A stretch of 64,000 bases of DNA from Haloechinothrix alba (lineage in GTDB: Bacteria > Actinomycetota > Actinomycetes > Mycobacteriales > Pseudonocardiaceae): positions 62,001 to 126,000 of the forward strand of contig NZ_FZNW01000003.1 in the NCBI RefSeq assembly GCF_900188115.1, given 5' to 3'. The notes under the pieces were generated by a model that did not search any database, was not told the origin of the DNA, and saw only the letters and a program-made list of their open reading frames with translations. The number at the start of each line of letters is the position of its first letter. Positions within the stretch are counted from its first letter, which is position 1. Below, one piece after another: positions 18,444 through 31,254 of the stretch. The position numbers and the translations under genes are program-made.

Positions 18444-20258
18444 ATGTACGTGCTTGGTGTTGATTTGGGGACGACGTTCACCGCGGCTGCGACGTGGCGG
18501 GACGGTCATGCGGAGGTGGCCTCGCTGGGGAGCCGGGCGGCTGTGATCCCGACGGTGGTGTTGTTGCGTGCGGACGAGACGGTGTTGACGGGGGAAGCGG
18601 CCAACCGCCGGGGTCTGTCGGAGCCGCAGCGGGTGGCCCGGGAGTTCAAGCGCAGGTTCGGGGACACGACGCCGGTGCTGCTGGGTGGGGTGCCGTATTC
18701 GGTCGAGGCGTTGATGGCGAAGCTGATGCGTTCGGTGGTCGAGGATGTGGCGGCGCGGGAGGGAGAGTGGCCGGAGCGTGTGTGCGTGTCGCATCCGGCG
18801 AACTGGGGGCCGTACAAGCGGGAGTTGCTGGATCAGATGGTGCGCCTGACCGGGGTGGGGGTGCCGGTGACGTTCACGGCGGAGCCGGTCGCGGCTGCGG
18901 TGTTCTACGCGCGGCAGCAGCGCGTGGAGCCTGGTGCGGTTGTGGCGGTCTATGACCTGGGTGGGGGCACGTTCGACGCGACGGTGCTGCGCAAAGGTGC
19001 GACGGGGTTCGAGATCCTGGGTGATCCGGAGGGTATCGAGCGGCTGGGTGGGATCGATTTCGATGCGGCGGTCTTCCACCACGTCGGACAGGCGTTGGGG
19101 GGCAAGGTGGAGGAGTTGGACGAGGAGGATCCGAGTGCGGTGGCCGCGGTGGCGCGGTTGAGGGAGGAGTGTGTGGCGGCCAAGGAGGCGTTGTCGTCGG
19201 ATACGGACACCTCGGTCTCGGTGTTGTTGCCGAACATCTCTACGGAGGTGCGGCTCACGCGTGCCGAGTTGGAGGCGATGGTGCGGCCGACGCTGCTGAG
19301 CACGATCGAGGCGCTGCGCCGGGCGTTGGACAAGGCCGGGGTCGCTGCCGGGGATCTGCACTCGGTGCTGCTGGTCGGCGGGTCGTCGCGGATGCCGTTG
19401 GTGGCACAGCTGGTTGGTGCCGAGTTGGGTCGTCCGGTCGCGGTGGATGCTCACCCCAAGCACGCGGTCGCGCTGGGCGCGGCATGGCTGGCCGGTGACC
19501 AACGTCCCGACGCCCCGGTGCAGGGGGCGCCGGTGGGTGCGATACAGCGGGCGCCCGAGGAGGAGCCCACCGCGGAGCCCGGGTCGGGTGCGGCGGCCGG
19601 GACCGGGCCACCGACCGCCGGGGACCAGGCAGCCGTGCCGGCAGGCGAGCAGCCTCCCCCTGAGCCGCCCGCGCCGCCAGCGCCACCGGACGGCGGGCGG
19701 CGCAGGGGATCGGTACGTGGGCCGCTACTGGCGCTGGCGGGCGTCGCGGTCCTGCTGCTGACTGGCTGGGGCGTGTGGTGGGGGATCAACCAGGGCACGG
19801 AGGAGGGGGACGACCGGAACGCGGACAGTGGGGCCGTCGTGGCGGCGACCACCGAACCCGAGCTCCCCCCGGACGAGCGATGCACCGACACGGTCATGGC
19901 CAACGAGCGGTGGGTGTGCCTGACCGGAGCGGCCTTCCAGGGCGACGAGCTGGTGATCGACTACGACGCGGAGTGGGCGAGCAGCGTGCCCGACATCAGC
20001 ACCGGGTTCCACCTGCACATCTGGGGTAGTGACGGTACCGATCCGCCCGGCTCGATCATGGGCACGCATGCCGGTGCGGATCGCGGCGACTGGGTGATCA
20101 AGGACGGGCAACCCGCCGTCCTCTCCGCCGCCGAGGTCGCCGAGGTCGTCGGAGACCGCGAGAAGGTATGCGCCCGCATCGCCGACGCGGACCACGCGCT
20201 GGTGCCGGATGACGACGGCGCGTTCGTGACCGGCAATTGCGTGCCGATCGAGCGGTGA
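18444..20258 (+). CDS. Membrane-spanning Hsp70-like protein with extracytoplasmic C-terminal domain
   Basis: 604 residues. Residues 1-360 form an Hsp70/actin-type ATPase domain (VLGVDLGTTFTAA at the start, DLGGGTFDATV near 172, LLVGGSSRMPLV near 315). No substrate-binding domain follows. Instead there is a Pro/Ala/Glu-rich linker, a basic patch (GGRRRGSVRG), one membrane segment at about 426-448, and an outer domain of about 150 residues with four Cys that could form two disulfides. Positive residues before the membrane segment place the ATPase in the cytoplasm. AGGAG precedes the ATG. The ATPase-coding part uses more G-ending codons (TTG, GTG, GCG) than its neighbours. It may couple envelope sensing to ATP turnover. 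Confidence 0.88.
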   Translation: MYVLGVDLGTTFTAAATWRDGHAEVASLGSRAAVIPTVVLLRADETVLTGEAANRRGLSEPQRVAREFKRRFGDTTPVLLGGVPYSVEALMAKLMRSVVEDVAAREGEWPERVCVSHPANWGPYKRELLDQMVRLTGVGVPVTFTAEPVAAAVFYARQQRVEPGAVVAVYDLGGGTFDATVLRKGATGFEILGDPEGIERLGGIDFDAAVFHHVGQALGGKVEELDEEDPSAVAAVARLREECVAAKEALSSDTDTSVSVLLPNISTEVRLTRAELEAMVRPTLLSTIEALRRALDKAGVAAGDLHSVLLVGGSSRMPLVAQLVGAELGRPVAVDAHPKHAVALGAAWLAGDQRPDAPVQGAPVGAIQRAPEEEPTAEPGSGAAAGTGPPTAGDQAAVPAGEQPPPEPPAPPAPPDGGRRRGSVRGPLLALAGVAVLLLTGWGVWWGINQGTEEGDDRNADSGAVVAATTEPELPPDERCTDTVMANERWVCLTGAAFQGDELVIDYDAEWASSVPDISTGFHLHIWGSDGTDPPGSIMGTHAGADRGDWVIKDGQPAVLSAAEVAEVVGDREKVCARIADADHALVPDDDGAFVTGNCVPIER

Positions 20259-20286
20259 TGAAACGCGGGAGGTCCTGATGCCGGAG

Positions 20287-20312
20287 CGTGCCCGGTGCGA
20301 GGTCCGGGCACG
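20287..20312 (+). terminator. Hairpin after the Hsp70-like gene
   Basis: CGTGCCCGG (20287-20295) and CCGGGCACG (20304-20312) form a perfect 9-bp stem with an 8-base loop about 30 bp after the stop. No T-run. Probably ends the accessory locus before etfB. Confidence 0.6.
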
Positions 20313-20589
20313 ATAGTGGGACAATAATTTGTACGATGGTCCAGATAGGTGGGCCTTCCAGGTGAATGCAGTCACCTCGGCGGGAACTCGCGGGGGAGTT
20401 GGGCTTAATCTACTGCGAAGTAGTTCAGTGCAGGACCGCATCGTGCCCGCGTCCCGGTGGGCAGCGGGTGGCCCGGCTGACCCGGAACAGTCGTAGATCG
20501 CCGCTCGCGACGCCGCTCGCGACGGACACCCGCACAACGGCAAACGGCAATATTGCCCGAGCACCAGTATCGGAGGTCGAAGAGGACCC
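20313..20589. other. Non-coding region upstream of etfBA
   Basis: No credible gene is seen. It begins with an AT-richer patch (about 20319-20345, including AATAATTTGTACGATGG) that may hold the etfBA promoter. Short hairpins are possible further on (GGTGA-N6-TCACC near 20360 and CTACT-GCGA-AGTAG near 20410), suggesting a structured 5' leader, but no known riboswitch is recognised. Confidence 0.4.
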
Positions 20590-21378
20590 ATGACCAACAT
20601 CGTTGTCCTGGTCAAGCAGGTGCCTGACACCTACTCGGAGCGCAAGCTGACCGAGACTGACCACACGCTGGATCGCGAGTCCGCAGACGCGGTACTCGAC
20701 GAGATCAACGAGCGCGCCGTCGAGGAAGCCCTGAAGATCAAGGAAGCGGGCGAGGGCGAGGTCACCGTCCTGTGCGTGGGCCCGGACCGGGCGACGGACG
20801 CGATCCGCAAGGCCCTGTCCATGGGGGCGGACAAGGCCGTGCACGTCTCGGACGAGGCCTTGCACGGATCGGACCTGGTCGCGACATCCAGGGTGATCGC
20901 AGCGGCGATCGGCAAGCTGGACAGTGTCGATCTCGTCATCGCGGGTAACGAGGCCTCGGACGGCCGCGGCGGCGCCGTTCCTGCCGTCGTCGCCGAGCTG
21001 CTCGGGCTGCCGCAGCTGACGCACGCCCATCACCTCGCGGTGGAGGGCTCCACGGTGAAGGTCGACCGGGAGACCGCCGACGAGGGCATCACGCACCTGG
21101 AGGCGAACCTGCCCGCGCTGGTGAGTGTCACCGAGAAGATCAACGAGCCGCGCTACCCCTCCTTCAAGGGCATCATGGCGGCGAAGAAGAAGCCCGTCGA
21201 GACCTACACGGTCGCCGACCTCGGCATCGACGCGGGCGAGGTGGGTCTGACCAACGCCTGGTCCGCGGTACAGAGTGCGTCGCCGAAGCCGCCGCGTCAG
21301 GCCGGTGAGCGTGTCGAGGACGACGGCGAGGGCGGCACCAAGATCGCCGAGTACCTGGTCGGCCAGAAGCTCGTCTGA
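20590..21378 (+). CDS. etfB: Electron transfer flavoprotein beta subunit
   Basis: 262 residues; partner of EtfA, carrying electrons from acyl-CoA dehydrogenases to the membrane quinone pool. Family features include MTNIVVLVKQVPDT at the start, VLCVGPDRATDAIRKALSMGAD, VDLVIAGNEASDGRGG and VSVTEKINEPRYPSFKGIMAAKKK near residues 177-200. Equivalent to fixA (Rv3029c). etfA follows 40 bp downstream. Confidence 0.96.
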   Translation: MTNIVVLVKQVPDTYSERKLTETDHTLDRESADAVLDEINERAVEEALKIKEAGEGEVTVLCVGPDRATDAIRKALSMGADKAVHVSDEALHGSDLVATSRVIAAAIGKLDSVDLVIAGNEASDGRGGAVPAVVAELLGLPQLTHAHHLAVEGSTVKVDRETADEGITHLEANLPALVSVTEKINEPRYPSFKGIMAAKKKPVETYTVADLGIDAGEVGLTNAWSAVQSASPKPPRQAGERVEDDGEGGTKIAEYLVGQKLV

Positions 21379-21418
21379 GAAACGCTCACCGTCAATACGC
21401 TTTCGGAGGAACCAACCC

Positions 21419-22378
21419 ATGGCTGAAGTCCTGGTACTCGTCGATCAGGTGGACGGCGAGGTCAAGAAATCCACCTACGAGCTGCTCACCGCGGCCCGGA
21501 CGCTGGGCGAGCCCGCGGCGGTCGTGGTGGGCGCACCCGGCACCGCGGGCAAGGTGAAGGAGTCGCTCGCCGCCTACGGCGCGGCCAAGGTCTACGTGGC
21601 CGAGTCCGATGACGCCACCACCTACCTGGCCACGCCGAAGGTCGACGCGCTGGCCACGCTCGCCGAGCAGGTTTCCCCTGCTGCGGTGCTGGTCTCGGCG
21701 ACGTCCGAGGGCAAGGAAGTCTCCGGCAGGCTCGCCGCCCGGCTCGGCTCCGGCCTGCTCGGTGACGCCGTCGGCGTCAACGCCGACGGGACCGTCGAGC
21801 AGTCCGTCTTCGGCGGCGCGTTCAACGTGACGTCGAAGTCCGCGAAGGGCACCCCGGTCATCTCGGTGCGCCCGGGCAGCATCGACGCGGAGCAGGCATC
21901 CGGCGCCGCCGCGGAGGAAGCCGTCGAGCTGCCTGCCGTCGACCCGGCGAAGTCCGCGAAGATCAGCGGTTTCGAGCCGGTCGTCGGTGGCGACCGGCCC
22001 GACCTCACCGAGGCCTCGGTGGTCGTCTCCGGTGGTCGCGGTGTCGGGAGTGCGGACAAGTTCGACGTCGTCGAGCAGCTGGCCGACGCGCTCGGCGCGG
22101 CTGTCGGTGCCTCCCGTGCCGCGGTCGACTCCGGCTACTACCCGGCCCAGTTCCAGGTCGGCCAGACCGGTAAGACCGTCTCCCCGCAGCTCTACGTCGC
22201 TCTCGGGATCTCCGGCGCGATCCAGCACCGGGCGGGGATGCAGACGTCCAAGACGATCGTGGCCGTCAACAAGGACTCCGAAGCGCCGATCTTCGAGATC
22301 GCCGACTTCGGTGTCGTCGGCGACCTGTTCAACGTCGCGCCCCAGCTCACCGAAGCGGTGAACCAGCGCAAGGGCTGA
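21419..22378 (+). CDS. etfA: Electron transfer flavoprotein alpha subunit
   Basis: 319 residues with the C-terminal FAD-binding signature ([20 protein letters not shown], then [31 protein letters not shown] and [19 protein letters not shown]). It completes the ETF heterodimer with EtfB. CGGAGGAACC precedes the ATG. The acyl-CoA dehydrogenase at 56709 is one possible electron donor, though ETF serves many. A strong hairpin follows. Confidence 0.97.
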   Translation: MAEVLVLVDQVDGEVKKSTYELLTAARTLGEPAAVVVGAPGTAGKVKESLAAYGAAKVYVAESDDATTYLATPKVDALATLAEQVSPAAVLVSATSEGKEVSGRLAARLGSGLLGDAVGVNADGTVEQSVFGGAFNVTSKSAKGTPVISVRPGSIDAEQASGAAAEEAVELPAVDPAKSAKISGFEPVVGGDRPDLTEASVVVSGGRGVGSADKFDVVEQLADALGAAVGASRAAVDSGYYPAQFQVGQTGKTVSPQLYVALGISGAIQHRAGMQTSKTIVAVNKDSEAPIFEIADFGVVGDLFNVAPQLTEAVNQRKG

Positions 22379-22405
22379 GCACGCCGGGTATCCCTGTACC
22401 TGTCC

Positions 22406-22438
22406 CGGGGCGGTGTTCCCATGCGGAGCACCGCCCCG
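22406..22438 (+). terminator. Hairpin after etfA
   Basis: CGGGGCGGTG (22406-22415) and CACCGCCCCG (22429-22438) form a perfect 10-bp stem, with a partly paired loop, 28 bp after the etfA stop. Likely terminator of etfBA. Confidence 0.7.
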
Positions 22439-22557
22439 ACGTGCGTTCGGGCCCGGCATGTCCACCAACCGGCGGCGAGCACTGTTCATCCACCGTGCAC
22501 GGAGCTGTCATGCGGGAGCACTCCCGGCGCGGGCCCCTGGCGCGGTACACCTGGGGC

Positions 22558-23343
22558 ATGGTTCGCTCGGAGCGGCTGGCAGAGACCGGTGGGCATGGCG
22601 CGTCGGCACTCGAGGTACCGATGGGTACCGCAGGCTACACGGTGCGTGTCGCCACGGCGGCCGGTGAGGTGGCCGCCGCGCAGCGGTTGCGGTACCGCGT
22701 GTTCGCCGAGGAGATGGGCGCCGAGCTCCCCGGCGCCGTCGCCGGTCGCGACCTCGACGAGTTCGACCGGTACTGCGATCACGTCGTGGTGCGACACGAG
22801 GCCACCGGCCGGACCGTCGGGTGCTACCGCGTGCTTCCTCCGGACGGGGCACGCGTGGCAGGCAGGCTCTACGCCGACGAGGAGTTCGACCTGACCTCGC
22901 TGGCCGGCCTGCGCCCGTACCTCGTGGAGGCAGGCCGCTCGTGCGTGGATCCCGGGCACCGCACCGGCACGGTGATCGGTCTGGCCTGGGCGGGTATCGC
23001 CCGCTACATGCTGACGCTCGGCCACCGGTACCTCGCGGGCTGTGCCTCGGTACCGCTGGCCGACGGCGGTGGTACGGCGGCAGGCGTGTGGGAGACCGCG
23101 CGACACCGGCACTACCCGCCCGAAACGTTGCGGGTGCGGCCACGGCAGCCGTGGACCGGCGCGGCACCGTGCCGGTCCACCCGGCCCGCCATCCCCCCGT
23201 TGCTGCACGGCTACCTGCGGCTCGGCGCATACGTGTGCGGTCCGCCGAGCTACGACCGCCGGTTCGACGTTGCGGACTTCTTCGTGCTGCTCGATCTGCA
23301 GCGGATGAACAGGCGGTACCTGAACCACTTCGCGGGACTCTGA
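22558..23343 (+). CDS. GNAT-type N-acyl/acetyltransferase (OlsB/hemolysin-like, Rv3027c position)
   Basis: 261 residues from the chosen ATG; a later ATG at 22621, with GAGGT upstream, starts closer to the domain (GYTVRVATAAGEVAAAQRLR). Family features are LRYRVFAEEMGAELPG, DEFDRYCDHVVVRHE, TGRTVGCYRVLPP and EAGRSCVDPGHRTG, typical of the OlsB/acyl-homoserine-lactone-synthase-like branch that acylates amino acids or amines. It precedes a PlsC-like acyltransferase by 3 bp, so the two may act in one lipid pathway. The exact substrate is unknown. Confidence 0.82.
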   Translation: MVRSERLAETGGHGASALEVPMGTAGYTVRVATAAGEVAAAQRLRYRVFAEEMGAELPGAVAGRDLDEFDRYCDHVVVRHEATGRTVGCYRVLPPDGARVAGRLYADEEFDLTSLAGLRPYLVEAGRSCVDPGHRTGTVIGLAWAGIARYMLTLGHRYLAGCASVPLADGGGTAAGVWETARHRHYPPETLRVRPRQPWTGAAPCRSTRPAIPPLLHGYLRLGAYVCGPPSYDRRFDVADFFVLLDLQRMNRRYLNHFAGL

Positions 23344-23346
23344 GCC

Positions 23347-24184
23347 GTGCACGCCTGGATGCCGCGTTCCCCCTGCGGGGCGGGCTGCGTCGATCACCGG
23401 GTCCGGCGGGTAGCGCCCGTCGTGGCGGGAGCCCGGCTCGCGCACGCCTGCGCTGTGCTGCTGCTCGCCGTGCTCTGCGCACCCGCGTCGGCCCTGCTCG
23501 ACCGGCACGCCTGGCTCGGCTTCCACCGCCGGTTCTGCACCGCCATGGCCAGGGCGCTCGGCGTGCGGATCGAGGTGCACGGTGAGACCGGCTTGCCTGA
23601 GCGGGGCGCCCTCGTTGCGACCAACCATGTCTCGTGGCTCGACGTGCTCGCGGTCAACGCGGTCCTGCCGACGCGCGGTGTCGCCAAGTCCGAGATCGCG
23701 GGTTGGTGGGTGATCGGCAGGCTCGTCGCAGGCGCGGGCACCATCTTCGTGGACCGTTCCGCGCTGTCGACCCTGCCGCGCACCGTGGCGGAGATGACAG
23801 CGGCCCTGCGGGAGGGCTGGCCGGTCAGCGTATTCGCCGAAGGCACGACACGGTGCGGGCGGCGGCCGGGTCGCTTCGTGACAGCGCCGTTCCAGGCGGC
23901 GATCGACAGCGGCGCCGCGGTGCGCCCGCTCGCGCTGCGCTACCGGGTGACAGGCACCGCCGAGACAACCTATCCCGCGATGGTCGGTGACGACTCCGTG
24001 GTGTCCTCGGCGCGGCGTATCGCCCGGCTCGCAGGCCTGGTCGTCGAGGTGCGCCTCGGTGAGGAGATCGCAGCAGGGCGCGTGGCCGATCGCCGGCAGC
24101 TCGCAGCGCATGCCGAGGCTGCGGTGCGCGGCGCGTGCGGACCAGGCCATGGCGGGAGACGACCAGCTGTCGCCGCGCGTGTAG
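23347..24184 (+). CDS. PlsC-family acyltransferase, apparently frameshifted near its end
   Basis: A 1-acylglycerol-3-phosphate-type acyltransferase with NHVSWLD (NHx4D-type catalytic motif), FVDRS and FAEGTT, and an N-terminal hydrophobic stretch ([16 protein letters not shown]). Start GTG, 3 bp after the GNAT gene. The frame has no stop of its own and runs on into iscS. Removing one base near 24126-24132 gives the natural-looking ending [21 protein letters not shown] with a TAG at 24182-24184. A one-base insertion (real or sequencing error) is therefore likely; the alternative is a genuine 730-residue fusion with IscS. Rv3026c occupies this position in M. tuberculosis. Confidence 0.75.
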
Positions 24185-24267
24185 GAGCGCTCTGCCGGGT
24201 GGATCGACCGCCCGGGTGGGGACAGCCGGCACGGTCGATTGGCGCCTCCGGCTATCCTGGAGAGGCG

Positions 24268-25539
24268 ATGACCTATCTCGACCATGCGGCGACCACACCG
24301 ATGGTGCCGGAAGCCGTCACGGCACTGACCGAGGCCCTGCCCCGCGTCGGCAACGCGTCCTCGCTGCATTCCTCCGGCCGCAGGGCCAGGCGGGTCGTCG
24401 AGGAGTCGCGGGAGAGCATCGCGGAGTGCCTCGGCGCGCAGCCGTCCGAGGTGATCCTCACCGGTGGCGGAACGGAGAGCGACAACCTCGCCGTCAAGGG
24501 CCTCTACTGGGGCCGCAACGCGCAGGACCCTGCGCGGGTGCGGGTGCTCGCCTCCGAGGTGGAGCATCACGCGGTGCTGGACTCCGTGCAGTGGCTCGCC
24601 GAGCACGCCGGTGCCGACGTCACCTGGCTCGGCGTGGATGCCTACGGGCGCGTCTCGCCGGAGACGGTGCGCCACGCGATCGAGGAGAACCCGGACGACG
24701 TGTCGTTCGTCACCGTGATGTGGGCGAACAACGAGGTGGGCACCGTCAACCCGATCGGTGAGATCGCGGCGGTCTGCGCCGAGTTCGACATCCCGTTGCA
24801 CACCGATGCGGTGCAGGCCGTCGGCGAGCTCGACGTCGACTTCGCGGCCAGTGGCGCGGCCGCGCTGACGCTGAGCGGGCACAAGATCGGCGGTCCCTTC
24901 GGCATCGGGGCGTTGCTGCTCGGGCGGGACAGCCCGTGCGTTCCGTTGCTGCACGGCGGTGGCCAGGAGCGGGAGGTGCGCTCCGGCACCCTCGACGTGC
25001 CGAGCGCGGCAGCGCTGGCTGCCGCCGTGCACGCCGGTACGTCGCGCAGGGAGGAGCACGTGCGCGAGGTGCGCGCGTTACGGGACCGGCTCATCGCAGG
25101 CGTGCGCGAGCAGGTGCCCGATGCGGTGCTCAACGGCGCTCCCGTGGACCCATCCGACGGGACGGCTCCCGCACGGCTACCCGGAAACGTGCACCTCACC
25201 TTCCCGGGTTGCGAGGGCGACAGCTTGCTCATGCTGCTCGACGCGCGCGGTATCGAGTGCTCGACAGGGTCGGCGTGCACGGCCGGGGTCGCCCAGCCCT
25301 CACACGTGCTGCTCGCCATGGGTGCGGACGCGCTGTCGGCACGCGGGTCGCTTCGGTTCTCCCTCGGGCGTACCTCCACCGGTGCCGACGTCGACGCCGT
25401 GGTGGCCGAGATCGCCGGCGTGGTGCAGCGGGCACGCAGGGCGGGCGTAGCCGGCGCCCGTACCCTGGAAGGCGACGTTGGGCAGGGTGACGCTCCGGTA
25501 CACGGCACGCGGCGCGAGGACGTGAGGGTGCGAACATGA
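24268..25539 (+). CDS. iscS: Cysteine desulfurase
   Basis: 423 residues, PLP enzyme releasing sulfur from cysteine for tRNA thiolation and Fe-S assembly. Motifs: YLDHAATTP at the N-terminus, [13 protein letters not shown], the PLP lysine in SGHKIGG near residue 210, and the catalytic Cys in [11 protein letters not shown] near 335. GGAGAGGCG precedes the ATG, supporting initiation here even though the frame is open upstream through the acyltransferase. The ATGA overlap with mnmA fits their shared job: IscS passes sulfur to MnmA. The last 40 residues are an extra charged tail. Confidence 0.95.
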   Translation: MTYLDHAATTPMVPEAVTALTEALPRVGNASSLHSSGRRARRVVEESRESIAECLGAQPSEVILTGGGTESDNLAVKGLYWGRNAQDPARVRVLASEVEHHAVLDSVQWLAEHAGADVTWLGVDAYGRVSPETVRHAIEENPDDVSFVTVMWANNEVGTVNPIGEIAAVCAEFDIPLHTDAVQAVGELDVDFAASGAAALTLSGHKIGGPFGIGALLLGRDSPCVPLLHGGGQEREVRSGTLDVPSAAALAAAVHAGTSRREEHVREVRALRDRLIAGVREQVPDAVLNGAPVDPSDGTAPARLPGNVHLTFPGCEGDSLLMLLDARGIECSTGSACTAGVAQPSHVLLAMGADALSARGSLRFSLGRTSTGADVDAVVAEIAGVVQRARRAGVAGARTLEGDVGQGDAPVHGTRREDVRVRT

Positions 25540-26645
25540 CGGCAGGACGACGGCAGACGGTGCTCGCCGCGATGAGCGGAGGTGTCGACTCCGCCGTCGC
25601 GGCCGCGCGTGCGGTCGATCAGGGCCACGAGGTGGTGGGAGTGCACCTCGCGCTTTCCGCCAAGCCGGGCACACTGCGCAGCGGTGCGCGCGGCTGCTGC
25701 ACGGTCGAGGACGCAGGCGACGCGCGGCGGGTGGCCGACCTGCTGGGGATCCCGTTCTACGTGTGGGACTTCTCCGAGCGTTTCGCCGAGGACGTGATCG
25801 ACACGTTCGTCAACGAGTACGCGGCGGGCCGGACCCCGAACCCCTGTGTCACCTGCAACGAGAAGATCAAGTTCGCGGCGCTGCTCGACAAGGCGATGGC
25901 GCTCGGCTTCGACGCGGTGTCCACGGGGCACTACGCCCGCCTGTCGTTCGTCGACGGTGTCCCGGAGCTGCGCCGCAGTGCCGACCTCGACAAGGACCAG
26001 TCCTACGTGCTGGCATCGCTCACCCCGGATCAGCTGCGTCACTCGATGTTCCCTCTCGGGGACTCGCGCAAGTCCGAGGTGCGGGCCGAGGCGGACCGGC
26101 GCGGGCTCGTCGTGGCGGCCAAGCCGGACAGTCACGACATCTGCTTCATCCCGAACGGGGACACGCAGGGGTTCCTGGAGTCGCGGATCGGTGCGAACCC
26201 CGGAACGCTCGTGGACGACCGCACCGGGGGCGTGCTCGGCGAGCACTCCGGTGTGCACCAGTTCACCGTCGGCCAGCGCAAGGGCCTCGGTATCGAAGCA
26301 CCGGCACCGGACGGCAGGCCCCGGTACGTTCTGGACATCGAGCCCGTCTCGGCTACCGTGACCGTCGGCTCGGCAGACCGCCTCGGCGTCACCGAGATCG
26401 ACGCCGACGGTGCGGTGTGGCCGAGTGAGCGGGAGCTGGTTGGGCCGACGGAGTGCGTCGTACAGGTGCGCGCGCACGGTGGGACCGCACCGGCAGTCGC
26501 GGAGTCGGCAGCAGGCAGGATCCGGGTACGCCTCGACACGGAGCTGCACGGTGTAGCACCCGGTCAGACGCTGGTGCTTTACCAGCCCGAGCAGCACGGC
26601 GACCTGGTGCTCGGCAGCGGGAAGATCGCCGAGACCAGGGCCTAG
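25536..26645 (+). CDS. mnmA: tRNA-specific 2-thiouridylase MnmA
   Basis: 369 residues. Makes 2-thiouridine at the wobble position of Lys, Glu and Gln tRNAs using ATP and IscS sulfur. Motifs: PP-loop [13 protein letters not shown] near residue 10, the catalytic Cys in [12 protein letters not shown] near 105, [15 protein letters not shown] and the second Cys in [10 protein letters not shown] near 200. ATG overlaps the iscS stop by four bases (ATGA), indicating coupling. Confidence 0.96.
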   Translation: MTAGRRQTVLAAMSGGVDSAVAAARAVDQGHEVVGVHLALSAKPGTLRSGARGCCTVEDAGDARRVADLLGIPFYVWDFSERFAEDVIDTFVNEYAAGRTPNPCVTCNEKIKFAALLDKAMALGFDAVSTGHYARLSFVDGVPELRRSADLDKDQSYVLASLTPDQLRHSMFPLGDSRKSEVRAEADRRGLVVAAKPDSHDICFIPNGDTQGFLESRIGANPGTLVDDRTGGVLGEHSGVHQFTVGQRKGLGIEAPAPDGRPRYVLDIEPVSATVTVGSADRLGVTEIDADGAVWPSERELVGPTECVVQVRAHGGTAPAVAESAAGRIRVRLDTELHGVAPGQTLVLYQPEQHGDLVLGSGKIAETRA

Positions 26646-26734
26646 TACCCGGCGTCCGGGGCGTCCCCCTCGGCGCCGCGCCGATCCCGGCGCGCAGGAC
26701 CAACCAGACACGACCCACGCTGGAGCGGCCGAAC

Positions 26735-27772
26735 ATGCAGGACTTCCCGTGGCCGGTCGGGGCCGCAACCGCGCTCGGCCCCATGCCCGGCTCCGATATC
26801 ACCACCTCCGCGGAGCTCGTGCTCGGTGAGCTACCCGAGTTCCCGCACGTTCCCGACCTGCCCGAGCGCGGTGTGGGCGCCGACCCGATCGGCCGGACGG
26901 CGGCGCTGCTCACCGATCTCGCCGTCGAGGTGGCGCCGACGGGCTACCGCGTCGCCGCGCGCCCCGGCCGTCACCACAAGCGTGGCGTCGACCTGGTGCA
27001 CAGGGACATGGACGGTCTCGAGCACGCCGCCGAGCGGGACGGCACGCGTGACGGGCTGCTGAAGACCCAGGTGGCGGGCCCGTGGACGCTGACGGCGAGT
27101 ATCGAGCTCGCCCGCGGGCACCGCGTGCTGACCGACCACGGCGCGCTGCGCGACTTCACGGGTGCGCTGGTCGACGGTGTGGGAAAACACGTCACGGAGC
27201 TGGCGCAGCGTACTGGCAGGCGTGTGGTCGTGCAGCTGGACGAGCCATTGCTGCCGGAGGTTCTGGCGGGGTCGCTTTCCACTCCATCGGGGTACGGGAC
27301 CGTTCCGTCGGTGCCGGAACCGGAGGTGAAGGCCGTACTGGCGCCGGTCGTCGAGCAGCTGGAGCATGCCACCGGTTCACCCGTCGTGTTGCGATGCGGC
27401 GTACCGCGGCCACCGGTGGGCGTGCTACGCGGGACGGGAGCGCAGGTGCTGTCCCTGGACGCGACACAGCTGGCCGGGGCGCCGGGGCGGCTGCTCGACG
27501 AGATCGGCGAGGCGTGGGAGGAGGGCACCGTGCTCCTGCTCGGTCTGGTACCGGACACTGCCCCCGCCGAGCGGGTCGACCTGCGGGGTCTGGCCGAGCC
27601 TGCGCTGTGGCTGGTCGACCGCCTCGGCTTCAACCGCTCGATCCTGGCCGAGCGCGCCGTGCCCACGCCGGTGCGGGGGCTCGCCGACGCCGACGAGTCA
27701 TGGGTGCGTCGCGCGCTCTCGTTGACAAGGGACCTGGGTAAGGCCTTCGTCGAGCCACCTCAGGGGTGGTGA
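26735..27772 (+). CDS. MetE C-terminal/UROD-like protein (Rv3015c position)
   Basis: 345 residues related to the C-terminal half of cobalamin-independent methionine synthase (LKTQVAGPWTLTASIELARG near residue 110, VVVQLDEPLLPEVLAG near 165). It is too short for MetE and I do not see the full Cys/His zinc set, so methionine synthesis is not assured. Orthologues sit between mnmA and ligA in mycobacteria, with unknown function. GGAG lies 9 bases before the ATG; the frame is open upstream but overlaps mnmA. Confidence 0.8.
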   Translation: MQDFPWPVGAATALGPMPGSDITTSAELVLGELPEFPHVPDLPERGVGADPIGRTAALLTDLAVEVAPTGYRVAARPGRHHKRGVDLVHRDMDGLEHAAERDGTRDGLLKTQVAGPWTLTASIELARGHRVLTDHGALRDFTGALVDGVGKHVTELAQRTGRRVVVQLDEPLLPEVLAGSLSTPSGYGTVPSVPEPEVKAVLAPVVEQLEHATGSPVVLRCGVPRPPVGVLRGTGAQVLSLDATQLAGAPGRLLDEIGEAWEEGTVLLLGLVPDTAPAERVDLRGLAEPALWLVDRLGFNRSILAERAVPTPVRGLADADESWVRRALSLTRDLGKAFVEPPQGW

Positions 27773-27860
27773 CCGTCGCGGTGAGCCGTGCCGGGTCCGG
27801 CCTGCGACCCGACTTGCGCACACCGGCCCCGGTGCCGCCTGCGAGCGCGTACCGTCATCG

Positions 27861-31229
<3,369 letters not shown>

Positions 31230-31254
31230 CCCACCCCGAGCGCCGGTCCGGCCG

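Noticed and set aside
22486-25059. An 857-codon minus-strand frame opposite the GNAT, PlsC and IscS genes
   Set aside because: Crosses three plus-strand genes with clear motifs and shows no motif of its own; typical GC-driven shadow.
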